Below, in pieces: positions 1 through 12,300 of a stretch of 64,000 nucleotides of DNA. Numbering within the stretch: position 1 is the first letter of the stretch; each line of letters begins with the position of its first letter. The stretch comes from Hippasteria phrygiana (taxonomy: Eukaryota > Echinodermata > Asteroidea > Valvatida > Goniasteridae), in NCBI GenBank assembly GCA_037893225.1, contig JAZGUH010000752.1:1-64000 (forward strand), read 5' to 3'. Made by a program: the position numbers and the translations under genes. Below the pieces are notes generated by a model. That model ran no database searches. It was not told the origin of the DNA and saw only the letters and a program-made list of their open reading frames with translations.

Positions 1-70
1 TGTGACAAAGAATGCAATCTGATGGCTCTGCAGGGTATTCTAGCAAAATACCCTGGGAGGGTTAGGGTTC
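1..70 (-). mobile_element. Edge of a CCCTAACCCT-ended element
   Basis: The right end of a repeat that recurs at 46329-46476 and 4778-5443 (shared blocks tgtgacaaag-atgcaat and ctggagggttagggtt). Only this end is in the window. Confidence 0.6.
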
Positions 71-1349
71 AAGAGAAATATATCTAATACCCAGTTTGCT
101 CCGTCAACAATTGCAAAATTCTTGCTGAAAAGTTACATCAAAATGTTCGCAAACTTGTAGTTTTGTCACCCTGTGGCTGATTTACAAGCAAAACACAGCA
201 TGACAAAGATAAAATTTGGCTCTTCGGAAAATTGCCGAAAGTGTATCGCTGCACATCAACGAACGAATCTAGGATTGGCTACGAAAGGCGATGTCTTTCC
301 GATCGTTTGCGAGCGAGGACGCAAAAAACAAGCGTGCCACAGTCATCTGGCCAGTTTTTTCGCGAAAGCGGCGACAAGCCAGCCATGTTGCATTGCATTT
401 TAAGTCATATCTACAAAACAGTGTGTTCATCTGTCTTGGGAAAGATTTTACTTTAATACCCCCCCCCAAAATCGGTCAAGATCTTGGAAAATAACCACCC
501 TCCTTGATTACAACTGTCTAAAATATGTGGCCCAACCTGCTATTTCATGATTTATGTCAGCAAAATCTGTATAAAATGAGGAAGAAATCAACATGTATTT
601 TGTATTGTGAACACTGAGTGACCTATACATGCTGCCAAGACTTCTCAACAGAGAAAACACAAACGTTCTTCCCCTATATTGCACAAAAAGGTCCCCAACA
701 AAATTCTCAAGGTCTGTGCCAAGTGTTTTACAATTATAAACACAAATGGATGGTTATTTTCCCAAGATTTGCTGTTTCCTTACTGATTTTTGGCTGGGTG
801 GTTTAAAGTTAAATCTGTTCCTGTCTGATCTTTGGGGGATAAAAGAGATGGATGCTGCAATGGCGTTACGAAAGATTGAAAAGATCCATTGTTTAGAACT
901 GTAGGTTGTGATGTGTGTCACAGAATAGGTGACGTCACTGGAAGTGCCTACTGTAGTAGGTGTGATTCGCATTGTCGGCATCCAAAGACTGAAATAAATC
1001 ACAAATGTTGACAGAAAAAAAAATGCAAACATTTTATTAACGGACCTGGAAATGATTGAAACCGTATATGGGTTGAACCAAAACAGTAGTTAATGATGAC
1101 ATGAACCAAAAAGGAAAAACAAAATCCGGATAGGCCTTCTCTATTTTTTGCATACTTTGCTCTTGACGTTTCATGAGTGTTTATTGAGATAGTGAATAAC
1201 GCTTTTGGTTGGCGTGAAGGGTTACTGAGACTCAAGTACCGGTCCTGCTATTTTAGCGTCAGCAAGCGTCAACAAACCCGATCAGCGTCACAAAGCGTCA
1301 ACAGCTCAAAATGCACATTTAAGCTCACAAAAGCTACTTTCCAAAAATG
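71..1349. other. Upstream intergenic DNA, no gene seen
   Basis: Short open frames here have no recognisable similarity. The only structure noted is a run of related short units (agcgtcagcaagcgtcaac and variants, 1255-1303) next to the fold-back element. Confidence 0.5.
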
Positions 1350-2334
1350 AGTAAGGCTCTCCGTTAGCCTTACAAGATATTCTTTTTGGACCCCGTAACA
1401 TCAATGGGATTTGCAATACGCTCTTTGATAGGTCAGTTACAATGTTCTAGATTCCACTTTCCCCAAACGTTAAAATCTCCCCAGAAAGTTAACCAAATCC
1501 CTCCTACAGATCTTTGATACTTTTGCGCACATTTGCGGACATTGAAACGGACAATTTATTGAGGTAATGGAATTTTTACCTCACCAACCGACGTATTCAG
1601 CCGAGATGAACATGGCGTCCGCTCAGCTGACTAATACAGTCCCACCAGACTGCGCTATGCGCATGGAGTTTTCGATGAGATTGGGGCTCGACCATTTTTT
1701 AAGGAGGGGGGGCATCTTGTCTACAATCGCAGCTTTGGTGGATGTATGGAATGGTATGTTTTATCCAGATTAGATACCGCATACAAAAACAAACGCAAAA
1801 TTGAATGTCAGCGAATTTGAACGTTTTATGATCCAATACCGACTATTAATCATCACAAAAAATATTCCGTAAATGTTCATTTTAAAACTGAAGGATGTTC
1901 AAACACACACAACAATGTGTAAAGCGCGTCAGTGCACACATCACCGTTTGCGCAATGTAGACAAGATGCCCCCCCACCCTTTAAAAAATTGGTCGAGCCC
2001 CAAATCTCTTCGAAAAACTTCTACGCGCATAGCGCAGTCCTGGTGGACTGTATAGTCCCGCTGTGCGACGCCATGTTCATCTCGGGCTGGAATACGTCGG
2101 TTGGTGAGTAAACTGCATTACTCAATAAATTGTCCGTTTCAATGTTCCGCAATAAATTTGCGCAAAAGTCTCAAAGATCGTAGGAGGGGTTGATAACCTT
2201 CTGGGAGATTAACGTTTGGAAAGTGGGAATTCTAGAACATTGTAACTGATCTAACGAGAGCGTATTGCAATCCCATTGTAGTTACGGGGCTCCAAAAGGG
2301 AAGTATCCTAGTAAGGCTAACGGAGAGCCTTACT
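1350..2334. mobile_element. Fold-back element with arms of about 400 bp
   Basis: The left arm begins agtaaggctctccgttagcc and the right arm ends with its reverse complement (ggctaacggagagccttact). Matching runs continue inward for roughly 400 bases per arm (for example caatgggatttgcaatacgc against gcgtattgcaatcccattg, and gacgtattcagccgagatga against its complement at 2070-2096). The central spacer is about 1760-1925. No transposase is visible. Confidence 0.8.
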
Positions 2335-2367
2335 ATTTTCGGAAGTAGGTGTACGCAATGTCAACAA

Positions 2368-2383
2368 CCCCCCCACCCCCCCG

Positions 2384-2417
<34 letters not shown>
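2368..2417. repeat. Poly(C) tract ending in C34
   Basis: Interrupted C-rich run from 2368 that becomes 34 uninterrupted C at 2384-2417. Potential G-quadruplex on the opposite strand; length is likely unreliable. Confidence 0.95.
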
Positions 2418-3127
2418 TTCGTAGCTGTGTACTATTATGACGGCCCATTGCCATGCTGCAAATGCGTTGAGTCTGAACTTGAAAAAGACAGACACGACTG
2501 GAGAAAGAACACTTAAAAACCACGTATCCCCTACATTTTATTGATACAAAATATCAGGATAAATAACTTTACTACATAAGTTGGTTTATATTTATAGACT
2601 GGATAACAAAAGCCCACTTTTACCTGAAATAATATCGCCAAACGCAAGAAACGTCACGACAAAGAAGGAAGACCGTCCATGTTGACTTCACCTCGGTACG
2701 CTTCGGGAATTTCCGTAAAAATTATTATTTCACTGGTGCACTGCACAATCAAGAGCATTCCAAGTTGAATGAAAGGTACCAGTGGGGGCCGTGTCCGACT
2801 TGGTCCAATCGCAAATTGTTCTCATTCGCATCGGGACGCGACGGGGTCCTTTCTTAGGGATGACGCCCTCTAGAGGTGACTTGACCAAAGTTGACAGTGA
2901 AGAATTTGAAGTTGTTTACTTTATAAACTGGTTCTAGCTGAGAGAGCTCGATGAGGTCAGTTGCTGTTCCTTGCTCTATGGTAATTGTTGGTAATTTTTG
3001 CACAATTTATTGTCTACAGCCTACTTGAACCTATCATTTTATTTCCACTTGAATTAAGATGGGTCAATGTCCCCACCTTAATCCCAACATGCCAAAGTAC
3101 GGGGGCAGCACTACAGTACCAAGCAGA

Positions 3128-3166
<39 letters not shown>

Positions 3167-3277
3167 AGTGCATGTTATTCCTCAATGCACATTTTTTATT
3201 TGCTGCCACAGCGAGATAGAACACACTGGCAACTGGATGTGTGAATCTTCCCAGTTCCATTATCTTGCATATCGGTA
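2418..3277. other. Region 5' of the MTG1 start
   Basis: Unique-looking sequence before the putative MTG1 start, with a G35 tract (3130-3164) about 115 bases upstream of the ATG. A promoter would be expected here if exon 1 is right, but I see no convincing TATA or initiator. Confidence 0.4.
3130..3164. repeat. Poly(G) tract, G35
   Basis: Thirty-five uninterrupted G, just upstream of the candidate MTG1 start codon. Confidence 0.95.
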
Positions 3278-3378
3278 ATGGCAGGGCCAGTACCGGCTCA
3301 GACGGGACGGCTCTTCCGTGAGTTCTTTACCTTTGGAGCAAGGACTGATTCACTGGTTCCCATCACACAGGGCAAGAG
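3278..3378 (+). CDS. MTG1: MTG1 exon 1, candidate, with frame conflict
   Basis: ATG at 3278 has a strong context (G at -3 and +4) and opens MAGPVPAQTGRLFREFFTFG, resembling MTG1 N-termini of the FRE-FxFGGR type. The conserved motif that should follow (WFPGHMAKG in relatives) appears one frame over, as HWFPSHRARG at 3351-3378, and that frame joins exon 2 correctly through the split Gly codon (G at 3378 plus GA at 5844). In the HWFP frame there is a TAA at 3276 and no ATG. The length of 101 nt is 2 modulo 3, while exon 2 needs 1 modulo 3. The break falls around 3345-3351. The motif also carries Gly-to-Ser and Met-to-Arg changes. It may be an assembly error, a genuine broken allele, or an exon whose real boundary I have missed. 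Confidence 0.65.
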
Positions 3379-6300
3379 GTATTAAATGTGTCATTTGATT
3401 AGAGAACGTAATCAGGAATATTGACAACACAACAACTTGCCAGATCATGATTTGCAGAGATGTACGTAAATGCCAGAAAGTATTAAGTCCTTAGCTGCTA
3501 AAACCTCATGCTGTAAAAATGGTATTTGATCCACACAGGATAACAAAATGTACCCAATGGACAAGCAAAGTTACTCAACTGTATGTGGGAGGAGCTAGGG
3601 CATAAAGTTGGGGGAGGTGTGGAGATCTTAAAATCTTGAGTCTTCAGGAAATTATTAATTGGGTTCTTTTTTTTGGTGGGGGGGGGGGGGTGGGTTGTGG
3701 CGGGGGGGGGGGGGGGGGGGGGAGCTCAGGCCTGATCGATGTTTTTTTATCCGTCAACTTTTAACCCAACTCCCCCCCACCATGCACCCCCCGCCACCCA
3801 GAAAAAACAAAACCACCATTTGTTCTGTTTTGTTTAACCTTTAGGAGTCTACAGACCAGCCATTCAGCAACTTTTTTCTTCTGTTTTTTAACTTTTTTGT
3901 TTGAAAAAGATCTTCCCCTGCAGCCTATAGACCAATTCGGTCGATTCGAAAATCGGTGCGCCTGCCAGCAAGCAAGCTGGGGAGAGCCAAATTACATTTG
4001 TCCAGTGCAATCATGGAAAAAGTCAACATCGGTTCAAATCCGCTAAATCTATCATCAATTCCTCTCTCTCTTCCCCACACAAGGTATTCCCCGATTAGTA
4101 AAAAATTGACTTCTGATAGCGCCACCCTAACAAAGATACTGCCAATTTGGGAGACTGCCAACATAGGGCAAGTTAGCTCAGTTGGTAGAAGCGCCGGTAC
4201 GGTATACCGGAGGGTCACAGGTTTGAATCCCGCTCCTGCCAGTTTTCTTTATTCACTTTGAAATGTATTCAAATTTACCTAGTCAGTTTCCCTTGTGGAT
4301 TGTTTGACGAATTATAAGTAAAAAGTCGTTCCTCATTGAGAGTGTCCCCACAATGGTCGCTTCCCAGGTTGTATCGTAAAATTGGATGTGATCCCTGGCT
4401 ATACGGCATTCTGGGTTATGACTTCTGACTAGCGCACACACCGAAAAAGATACTGACAATTGGGAGAGCGACCGCCAACATAGGGCAAGATAGCTCAGTT
4501 GGTAGAGTGCCGGTACGGTATTCCGGAGGTCGCAGGTTCGAATCCCGCTCCTGCCAGTTTTCTTTGTTCACTTTGAAAATGTATTCAAATTTACCTAGTC
4601 AGTTTCCCTTGCGGATTGTTTGATGAATAGTAAAAAATTGCTTTAACTCATCCACTCACGCGAAATCCATATTGCTGTACTGTCCACCATCTTACAACGC
4701 GATAGACGTGATGTTGACCCCGGAAGTGGGAAATTGTGAATCGACCGAATTCAGGCAGTTTTAGATTATACTTTCACTTAACCCTAACCCTCCAGGGCAT
4801 TTTTGCTAGAACCCTGCCAGACGCATCAGTTTGCGTACTTTATCACATTGACTTGTGTGCAGAGTCCAGCAAAGTGGAGCTGTCAGCACATATGCACAGT
4901 GTAGGGCTATTCATTTTCGAATAATTCAGTATTCGATTATTCGAAACTTGATTTGACCGAATATTCGATACTCGCCGATCAAGTTTTTCACGCGTCAGCT
5001 GCAACTGCATGCCACGCCATTACGGCGGTGTTTTACGTGCGGCGATCAATAATATGGACTGCTCAATCGACATTTGTGTGCATGGGCCCATTGTATCAAG
5101 ATCATTACGGGTACATAACGTTCTGATAAGAAACCAAACTCCATTCTGCATTTTTGCAGGAGTATTCTTTTTACAAGTGTCAAGGGTTTTTACGGACGGG
5201 AACAAAAACTTCTGGCCACAAAAAAGTTACCTTCGACAAAAATGCGGCATTTGACACTGCTAAGCTCCGTAACGTTTCTACTAAAATAGCATCTGAGTCA
5301 TATCTATACGTGCATATATATTTTTTCGAATATTCAAACTGCCAAAAAGATATTCGAATATGCGGTTGACAATCGAATATTTGAATATTCGGTATATTTG
5401 GGACAGCCCTAGCACTGTGCTGCGTCTGGCAGGGTTAGGGTTTTTAAGATGTGATGTATTATCTAGGGAAATCTGTGTAGGATTTCTTTTCCTACAATGT
5501 ACATCCAACAGTATTGTATTAACCCTAACCCACCTCAATCCTCCAAAATCCTCCTTGCAGTTTTGGAGGATTTTGGAGGATTGAGGATGAATGGTATTTT
5601 TTTTTAAAGAGGATTTTGGATGATTGAGGATGAATGGTGTTTCAAGCATAGGATTTTGGAGGATTGAGGATGAACGGTGTTTAAAGCACATGAGGATTTT
5701 GGAGGATTGAGGATGAATGCATTTTTTGGGGCAGGGTAATCGGAGGATTTTGGAGGATTGAGGATGGTTCCTAACAAAAAGGGTCTAGGGGGTTAGGGTT
5801 AAGAAATATTTTTTTTTCAACTTTTGTGAATTTTGTATGGCAGGACTGAAGAAGATGCGAAGCACTCTGCGGAATGTGGATTGCATTGTTGAAGTCCACG
5901 ATGCCAGAGTACGTATGGCCCTGCTTTTTTTTCTTTTCATTTTTTTCTGAAGAGTTCAGTGATGATAACTGTAACTCCTGATGTTAGTTGTAGACTTTTT
6001 TGTAACGAAAAGTGCTATGTACCAAACAATTGGCTAAAAGAAATCTTGTCTTTGGCTCCCAAATGGTTGTACTCGCTATTTTCCACTGTCCTCTATAATG
6101 AACAACTGCTGTACTTAACATTTTTAATCCCATGATAATCAAAAAAAGGTTTTAAATTTGTAGCCAAATGCAGCACCAGCAAGCGAAATCAGACATAAGT
6201 TGGACATTTTGACAATTGAGATTTCCATTCCATAATAAAATATATAATGTAAGCTTTGTAATGGTAACAAAAATTACTGTGATACTATATTTTGGTTTTC

Positions 6301-9300
6301 GAATAGAGTCGTAAATTCAGCATTGAGAATGGAAAAGAATACGTAGTTTACACGAATTTTTCGGAAGTACGCCAGACTAAAATGTCAAATTGTACACATT
6401 TAATGGCTTCAACACAAAAACAAACCAGGTATTTTTGAATTATATATGCTTGTACTTATGTACTAGTATTTTGACAAAAACAGGAATCGTGATTTTTTGA
6501 CGCTTTTCATATAATTGCTCAAAAAATGGGTCACGCGATTTATGTCCGATTTCCCTTGGGGTGTCACAAATTAAGAACAGATTGTAAATATATACATTAT
6601 ATATATATATATATTACGCTAGGTTCGATGTAAAGGCGAAATCCCATTGAGTTGTGCAAACATTTCTTTGTACTGTAACCTAAACCCAAACGTTACCTAC
6701 TTCGACCAAACTTCAGAATTATGCTATTTAGAACACAAAGATCAAAATAGAACATTTGTGACAGTAAAATTCTGCCCAGAAAAGGTACCTAAGACGTTAA
6801 GGCGAAAGCACTTTTTCGCCCTAACTTACATTTTCCCCTAACGTGCACTTTTACACAACCCCATTTCCCCTTTCCGGTCGAATTAAAAAATATATATACG
6901 TGTATCAAAATTTTAAAATATACAAGAAGTAAATGAGACAAGATAGACAAAGACATTACAGTAAAGAACTAAATTCTATGAATTTCATCCGGCAAATGAA
7001 TATTTTGATATGTTGAGATCAGGGAAGTGCTACAGAGTAATTAAATGCAATACAGAAAGATTCAGAAGCGTTTATCCGACTGCAAAATCAGGGGACTGAA
7101 TTTTATTTTTTTAATACCTTCAATTTTTTTCATTATTGAAAATGCATTTTAACACCTTTTAATTTTAATCATTTTGAATCATTTTGAAATTAAATTTAAG
7201 AGGCTATCTAATGTTTTAAATATATACATTTACTGTATTTTTTAAAGGTAGTGTACACGATTGGTAATCCTCTAAAATTTGTTTTACGGAATTATTATGA
7301 AATACCTTACTAGACTGCAAGCTATAGTAGTCTCAATCATCCTGTGAAATTATAGCACCAGGTGTGCTGTCGTTGTCAAGAAAAGTGGAAATATATATCG
7401 TTTTCCAACGATTTCCAGCTGGAAATCGTTGGAAAACTGCCCTGTAGCCTTTAGTCAAGGCGCGCGTAGCTACCCATGAGTGGCGCGCCCCGGACATGCT
7501 GGCATTCGGGGCGCGTCACGCGCCCAGATAGCCACGCGCGCCTTGACTAAAGGCTATCTTTCGCCTGACAGTTGGAAACGAGCGCCGTTTTTCTCTCGTT
7601 TTTTTTCGCCACCCAACAACGCAAAACTTTGAACAGGTCAGCGGAACGATATTTCCTATAAAACACTAACCCCCAAATCCGCCCATTTCTGAAAATTGCA
7701 ACAATGACCAATCGTGTACACTATTTTTTGGCCTTTAAATCTTTAACATGTATTAATGTGTCTAATGTTAAGAGAACGAGAACCAAGGCAATTTCTGTTG
7801 TGTGCTTTGGTATATAAATAGCAATAAACCAAATTAATCAATCTTAATCAATCTTAATCAATATCTTTTGTTGTTTCTCAGATCCCGTTTGCTGGTAGGA
7901 ACCACATGTTCAAGGACATCTTTGCCATCCGGCCGCACCTTCTGATCCTGAACAAGAAGGACCTTGCTGAAACCAAGCCGCACAGAACAGCTGTAGGTGT
8001 TTCATCAATACTTATTAGCTGTCAAAACCCGTAACGTTACTGGAATATGCCATACTTCCAACTGGAATAGGCAACTTTTGAGTAAAGTCTGGTTTCCATA
8101 TATAAACATACAGGGTGGTTAACCCCTTGAGTACGGTTATTTACAGGAGGTGTTGCGTCGGCTTTTGCAGCCAAGTGAAACGGACACAATGTGCTTGTGC
8201 AGTCAAGCGTAACATACACAATAATCCAACAATGGATTGAAACTGCACAAATAGCGGCAAATGGCGTCATCCGGCCTGGTGCCACTGTTTTTTCCGGCGC
8301 TATTTGGGGTCATCTATACGCAAGGGGTTAAAAAAAAGTTAACCCAAGTTTAAGGTGATTGTTCACCCACCTCCTACAATTCCAGAGAATTTGTGTTTAC
8401 CTAGTGTTGATGAGTAAGGTGTTCAGAAATAATCCTGAAAAAATGCTAGGTCTAGCTTAAAGGTAGCTAGAAATCGTTGGAAAACGATATAAATTTCCAC
8501 TTTTCTTGACAACGACAGCACACCTGGTGCCATCATTTCACAGGATGATTGAGACTACTATTAACTTACAGTCTAGTAAGATATTTCGTAATAATTCATA
8601 AAAACAAAATTGGAGGATTACTAATCGTGTACACTACGTTTAAACTGGCTTTGTCCACGGGAGCTTCTTACCTTTAGTTTCTGTCTGCAACATGCTTCAT
8701 TTACAATGAAGCTCCCATGGACAAGCCAGTTTTGTACATGCCATCTGTAATGGGTCATATCTTGAGATCCAATTAAGCTACGCCTATCATTTTTCAGGAT
8801 TATTTCTAAACACCCTACTAGTGCTGGGCGATACGACGATAAAATCGCCATGATGCGCTATTCGCCGCCCAAAAATCGAAATCAGCTACATGTTTTTTAC
8901 AATCGAAAAATCGAGATATCGCCGATATCATTTTTAAAATCGGCGATTTTTTTCGGAACCCCTATTTTCCCTAAAAAAATCGGTGATACTTTCTTTTTAC
9001 CAGCAAATTCGCTAAAATTTATTTTCCTGTAAGCGAGGTTCAAGTCGAAGTGACATCATCCTTTCAAACTTTTTATTTATAGTGTAAATAACGCGCCTAT
9101 CAATTACTTCCTATCAATTAACCTTGCCGTGAAAATCACCAGAAAAATTAGAGCAAGCAGAACAAAATTATAACACAAAGGGGACACGTAGCTGATTAAA
9201 TAAATCCATCGATTGCCGTATTTAACGTCGAGCAAGGAGAATAATTGTTACCCTCCCGTGGCTGAATTAAACGGAAGGATGGAATATTGTATCCTTTGCT

Positions 9301-12300
9301 TGGAATATTAATGCTCACCTGTTCCGACAAGCTACATGTACATGGATGTTTAAAAAAAATCAGTACTCATTACAATGTCAGTATTCATTCGCCCTGAAAG
9401 AAAAATACGTCTGAAATCAATATCCTGCACCCCTAGCCCTGAAACCTTATAAAGTGATTGACAGCTCAACTTTTGCGAGGTATACAATTATTTATACATT
9501 GTAATACCATGTAAGAAAATGTATATAATGGGTTCAGCTCCAGAGTTTCTTTGTGTAGGGCGCCCTGGACTGCAAAGCCTGCGAAAGTAAAACATAAAGA
9601 AATATTCCATGCCAACCACATTTGGCATCTGGAGAGTACATTTATCCAGCGGGCACTGGGTGATGGAGAGATCGAAATATTGCACAAATCCAGCCATGTG
9701 GTGCTCGACTACCAGCATTTAAAAGTCATCCTGAATGTTTCATTAACAATATTAAAAATCGTCTGTCTTAAAAGGGGAACAAGGGAAATTCTCTGGTCAC
9801 ATCGAACATACCGATTGATAACGTACAGTGGCCTACTTATATTTTCTCATCTTATGACATCTTGTGGTTAAAAACTCTGGAAGTTTTAGCAAACATATTT
9901 TTTGGTTACGGATCATTCTTTTAAAATGCTAATTCAATTTAAAAAAATTAAAATAAATGTGATTCAACAACTCGAAGAAAAAAATATAAATAGGGTTGAA
10001 AACAAATTGTTTCGATTTAAAGTCTAAGTTTATAATTATGGACAAGCTGTCAGTAAAATGCGATAAGATGCAAAATCTATTAAAACGTTCTAAATATCTA
10101 AAGTATACAATCAGCGTACTTTGCACTTCATTGTAATATTTAGTTTCATTCACATGCAAATAAGCCAGCCCAGCTCTGGCCATTTGAAGCGCGATATGTG
10201 GGCAAGGGAACCCCCCCCCCCCCTTGTGCTGGTCATTGTGTTCCCGGAATCTCAGGATTTCTTTTAAGAAATCTAGGGGGATATGTTATTAGGTAACAAT
10301 AGTCTGGAGTGTACAGGGTAATGGCTCTGGCTGGTGGCGGTAACAAAGAAAAGGCTTTGATCCAGATATCCGCAGACTAAGCTTAGACTACGCTGTTTCT
10401 TAGTATTGATGGCTTGCCTAAGAACGGCCTCAAACAATGACTGGCGACAAACACGTTTGGCGATTATGTAGTTATGAACGAACTTTTGCGACATTTCAAT
10501 CATGCTGAAATTTGTTGACGATTTTATCGCCATATCGGCGATATCGCGAGGTAAACAAATCGACTACGAAAAAAATCAATATCGTCAGCCCTACACCCTA
10601 CTTATCAACACAAATTCTCGGGATTTGTAGGAGGTGGGTGAACAATCACCTTAAACTTGGGTTAACTTTTTGAACCACCCTGTACATGTCGAATGTATAT
10701 TTACCTCCGTATAATGTTAGTTTGCCTTCTTTTTATATTTTGCATTAACAGGATGTTCAAAACCGGTTGAGGAAAGAGGGTGTCAAAAATGCACTGTATA
10801 CTGAGTGCCTGACACAGAACAGCCCAAGCGTCAAAAATGTAAGAAAAGGGCCGTCCCATTCTAATTTTCTTATCTCTTAATAAGTGATGTAGATGGTGTG
10901 ATAAAACTTAGACTTGGAGGATGCTTTTTGTAAAGTAGTGAATCTCTTAGTTGGTAGAGGACTGGAAGTGCAGTTCTGAGGTCTTGGGTTGACATCCTGG
11001 TTCTGCCAAATTATGTATTCTGATTGATGCCACACCAAAATTTTGACTTCTATTTCGGGAATGTTAATTGTAAAGTAGTGAATCACCCAGTTGGTAGAGC
11101 ATGGGATGGCAATCGAGAGGTTCCAGGTTCACATTCTGGTTTTAGGCGAATAGCAGCTTCTGAATCCGGCATCCCACTCGAGCAAAGATATCCCCTTCCG
11201 GTCAGATTAAACTCCTTTCAACTCTGTTTACCTTCCCGTGTAGGTCATACCCCGTGTGATTGAACTGATAGAGAGCAGCGAGCGATATCATCGGTTCGAG
11301 GAGGTGGAGTACTCGGTGATGGTCATCGGCATACCCAACGTCGGAAAGTCATCCCTCATCAATGCCATGAGGAGAATATACCTTAAGAAAGGTATGTTTG
11401 TATAACATGAGACGTCTAGACGTGTTTGTCCAGATTTCTGTTGTTTGTGCACCAGTTTTAATGATCAAAAAAGGGATAAATGTATAAAAGGACAGAAACA
11501 CTGGATAGTGTATTTCTTTTCAAATCCATTTGTCCTCAAGGCAGTGTACATGATTGGTCATTGTTGCGATTTTCAGAAATGGGCGGATTTGGGGGTTTAG
11601 TATTTTATAGGAAATATCGTTCCACTGACCTGTTCAAAGTTTTGCGTTCATGGATGGCGAAAAAACGAGAGAAAATGGCGTTCGTTTTCAACCGTCGGGC
11701 GGCATTTGTTATAGCGTCCTCTTGTAAAGTAAGCCCAATTTTTGTACATGGGATCATTTTCAATTGATCACATGACATGTACAGAGGCCGAGGGCCGAGC
11801 GGAACGTTGAAGATCCACTGCATGCACTGGTTACAACGCGTCGCTTCGGTACACCACGCGTGCGCCCGTTTTCGAATTGTTAACCCATTTTAGACACAAC
11901 ACGGATTAACTACAAACGGTCAATAGAGGGCAGTTTTCCAACGATTGTTTGGCCGAACAATCGTTGGAAAACGATATAAATTTCCACTTGTCTTGAAAAC
12001 GACAGCACACCTGGTGCCATCATTTCACAGGATGATTGCGACTACTATTAACTTACAGTCTAGGTATTTCGTTATAATTCAGTAAAAAAAAAATGGAGGA
12101 TTACCAATCATGTACACACTACCTTTAAGGCCATTGGACAAACCCAACTGATCACTTGGTCAAGCGATACTAAGTGGTCCCTGCTGTTGGATGGCGTTCA
12201 TCCAGTAAATAATCTCCTTCCAGAAAATTAGATCTTGAGATAAGAGAAAGCTGAAATCCTCGTACAGGCTCAGGAAAAAAAAGCTGAATTGAAAGGGTTT

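Larger units (their letters stand above)
8111..10682. mobile_element. Tc1/mariner-style TIR element with three nested insertions
   Basis: TA-flanked, with ends cagggtggtt / aaccaccctg. The TIR continues for about 90 bases (ttaacccaagtttaaggtg, attgttcacccacctccta and complements at 10600-10680). Inside: a TTAA MITE (8119-8331), a second TTAA MITE (8457-8643) and a 1.8-kb hAT (8819-10593). The left arm also contains its own hairpin (8640-8740). A partial copy of the left arm is at 63262-63515. The element fills almost all of MTG1 intron 3. Confidence 0.82.

Noticed and set aside
1..70. TTAGGG-like repeats as interstitial telomere
   Set aside because: Only one or two gggttaggg units occur and they are the defined ends of a dispersed element, not a telomeric array.
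4490..4557. Possible tRNA gene (A and B boxes, near-complete acceptor pairing)
   Set aside because: The same head with the same 3' tail occurs at four places in the window, once truncated, and the acceptor stem has a mismatch; it is a SINE head.
5838..5908. MTG1 translation start at the in-frame ATG overlapping the exon 2 acceptor
   Set aside because: It would require intron retention and would drop the presequence and WFPGH segment; the acceptor reading is far more consistent.
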